From assembly GCA_023457475.1 (NCBI GenBank), contig JAEWLO010000336.1, positions 1 through 5,979 on the forward strand: a stretch of 5,979 nucleotides of DNA. Reading direction: 5' to 3'. Below the pieces are notes generated by a model. It saw only the letters and a list, made by a program, of their open reading frames with translations. It made no database searches and was not told the origin of the DNA. Position 1 is the first letter of the stretch. Each line of letters begins with the position of its first letter. The DNA comes from Pseudomonadota bacterium. GTDB lineage: Bacteria; Pseudomonadota; Gammaproteobacteria; Xanthomonadales; Xanthomonadaceae. The position numbers and the translations under genes were made by a program. Below, in pieces: positions 4,914-5,979 of the stretch.

Positions 4914-5876
4914 ATGTCGCCACGACTGCCTGCCGCTTCCCTGCTCGCCCTGGCCCTGGCGGCCGCTTCGCCTGCCTTCGCGCAGGCTCCGGCCTCCCTG
5001 CCGGCACCCGTGGCGGAAGACGCGGCGGTCGATACGGCACCGCGTTCCAACCTGCACGCACAGGTGCTGCTGGACCGCGCCAACTTCTCGCCGGGCCAGA
5101 TCGACGGCGAGATAGGGTCCAACCAGCGTCGCGCGGTGGCGGGGTTCCAGACCGCTCACGGTCTGACGGTCACCGGAGAACTGGATGAAGCCACCTGGCA
5201 GGCACTGCAGCCGGACAGCAATGCGCCGCTGGCCCGCTACACGCTGACGGCGGAAGACGTTGCGGGTCCCTTCCGCCCGGTGCCGAAGAAGCCTGCCGAC
5301 CAGGCCAAACTGGACGCGCTGGGCTACAGCTCCGCGGCTGAGGCGCTGGGCGAGCGCTTCCATGCGGACCCGGAGCTTCTGCAGGCATTGAATCCCGGGG
5401 TGGACCTGGGCAAGGCCGGCAGTGCCATCCAGGTGCCGAACATCGCGCCGGCCGCGCTGCCCAAAGCGGCGAAGCTGGTGATCGACAAGTCCGATTCGAC
5501 GCTGCGGCTGTATGACGCTGCGGGCAAGGTGTTCGCGCAGGTGCCGGTGTCGTCCGGCAGCCAGCATGACCCGCTGCCGATCGGTGAGTGGAAGATCCTC
5601 GGCGTCTCGAAGGACCCGCCGTTCCACTACAACCCGAAGCTGTTCTGGGACGCGAAGAAGGGCGACCGCAAGGCGACGATTCCGCCGGGCCCGAACAATC
5701 CGGTGGGGCCGGTGTGGATCGACATTTCCAAGCCCCACTACGGTCTGCACGGCACGCCGGAGCCGGGCCATGTGGGCAAGACCGAGTCGCACGGCTGCGT
5801 GCGGATGACCAACTGGGACGCGTTGCGGGTGGCCGATGCGGTGGATGCATCGGTGCCGGTGATCATGCAGGAGTGA
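4914..5876 (+). CDS. Secreted L,D-transpeptidase (YkuD domain) with peptidoglycan-binding domain
   Basis: A 320-aa periplasmic enzyme expected to form or exchange 3-3 peptidoglycan crosslinks, or to attach proteins to the wall, through a cysteine acyl-enzyme. Residues 1-23 are a Sec signal peptide (hydrophobic LLALALAAASPAFA, likely cleavage after AFA). A peptidoglycan-binding type 1 domain covers about 46-98 (SPGQIDGEIGSNQRRAVAGFQTAHGL... region). A LysM-like stretch follows at about 108-177 (GYSSAAEALGERFH, LLQALNPG, IQVPN). The YkuD domain runs about 186-319, with HYGLHGTPEP (275-284) and SHGCVRM (292-298). The catalytic residues are His279, His293 and nucleophile Cys295. GGAG at 4904-4907, six bases before ATG 4914, and the signal peptide fix this start over the in-frame ATG at 4881. 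It probably heads an operon with the gene at 5881 and is divergent from a diguanylate cyclase. The exact acceptor is not readable from sequence. Confidence 0.93.
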   Translation: MSPRLPAASLLALALAAASPAFAQAPASLPAPVAEDAAVDTAPRSNLHAQVLLDRANFSPGQIDGEIGSNQRRAVAGFQTAHGLTVTGELDEATWQALQPDSNAPLARYTLTAEDVAGPFRPVPKKPADQAKLDALGYSSAAEALGERFHADPELLQALNPGVDLGKAGSAIQVPNIAPAALPKAAKLVIDKSDSTLRLYDAAGKVFAQVPVSSGSQHDPLPIGEWKILGVSKDPPFHYNPKLFWDAKKGDRKATIPPGPNNPVGPVWIDISKPHYGLHGTPEPGHVGKTESHGCVRMTNWDALRVADAVDASVPVIMQE

Positions 5877-5880
5877 GGCC

Positions 5881-5979
5881 ATGATGCGGTTGATCGCGCT
5901 GGGGTTGCTGGTGGGTGTTGCCGGGTGGTGGCTGCTGTCGCCGGAGTCGGATGTGAAGGTGGCCGGGCCTGTTGCGATG
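5881..5979 (+). CDS. 5' end of an unidentified gene with a hydrophobic N-terminus (runs off the window)
   Basis: The frame is open from ATG 5881 to the window end (33 codons). It begins MMRLIALGLLVGVAGWWLL (residues 1-19) and continues SPESDVKVAGPVAM. This is a signal peptide or single membrane anchor, so the product is exported or inner-membrane anchored. AGGAG at 5869-5873, inside the end of the transpeptidase gene, lies seven bases upstream; the second ATG at 5884 is a possible alternative start. The stop of the transpeptidase is only four bases away, implying co-transcription and perhaps an envelope-related role. The family cannot be recognised from this fragment. Confidence 0.65.
   Translation, partial: MMRLIALGLLVGVAGWWLLSPESDVKVAGPVAM

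Noticed and set aside
4908..5882. Long minus-strand open frame opposite the transpeptidase gene
   Set aside because: The plus frame has a signal peptide and the catalytic SHGC motif; the minus frame is arginine-rich without motifs.

Overview
The window looks like a chromosomal segment of a high-GC gammaproteobacterium of the Xanthomonas/Stenotrophomonas group (Lysobacteraceae), most probably Stenotrophomonas. The grounds are the strong G/C third-position bias, the overall gene types, and a GTAG-headed palindrome at 709-730 that matches the short REP (SMAG-type) elements known to be abundant in Stenotrophomonas. The assignment comes from pattern recognition; no search was run. There is no rRNA, tRNA, CRISPR array, insertion sequence or gene-free stretch over 300 bases.

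Left part, 1-1785 (plus strand): a kappa-GST/DsbA-fold isomerase of the 2-hydroxychromene-2-carboxylate isomerase family. A 183-base intergenic region follows, carrying the REP hairpin, a second inverted repeat and an imperfect direct repeat. Next is a long, divergent DegV-family protein in which the usual lipid-carboxylate His of the HxGPG motif is Asn.

Middle part, 1864-3300 (plus strand): a probable three-gene operon of uncharacterised proteins. They are a soluble 114-aa protein, a 137-aa protein with two membrane segments, and a 217-aa DUF3916-like protein. A long stem-loop spans the stop of the first and ends one base before the start of the second. The second and third overlap by ATGA. 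The third gene has lower GC than its surroundings. This trio is the part least explained by known biology.

Right part, 3304-5979: a minus-strand multi-membrane-segment diguanylate cyclase (GGEEF, intact RxxD I-site) converges on the trio with only three bases between stop codons. It is divergent from a secreted L,D-transpeptidase (signal peptide, peptidoglycan-binding domain, LysM-like region, YkuD domain). The 179-base divergent region holds three consecutive inverted repeats, including a perfect 20-bp palindrome at 4810-4829. This raises the possibility that c-di-GMP synthesis and cell-wall remodelling are co-regulated. Four bases after the transpeptidase a further gene begins and runs off the window; its start encodes a hydrophobic N-terminus.

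No complete novel system could be demonstrated. The best leads are the palindrome cluster at 4776-4870, the hairpin-coupled uncharacterised trio, and the unusual DegV protein.
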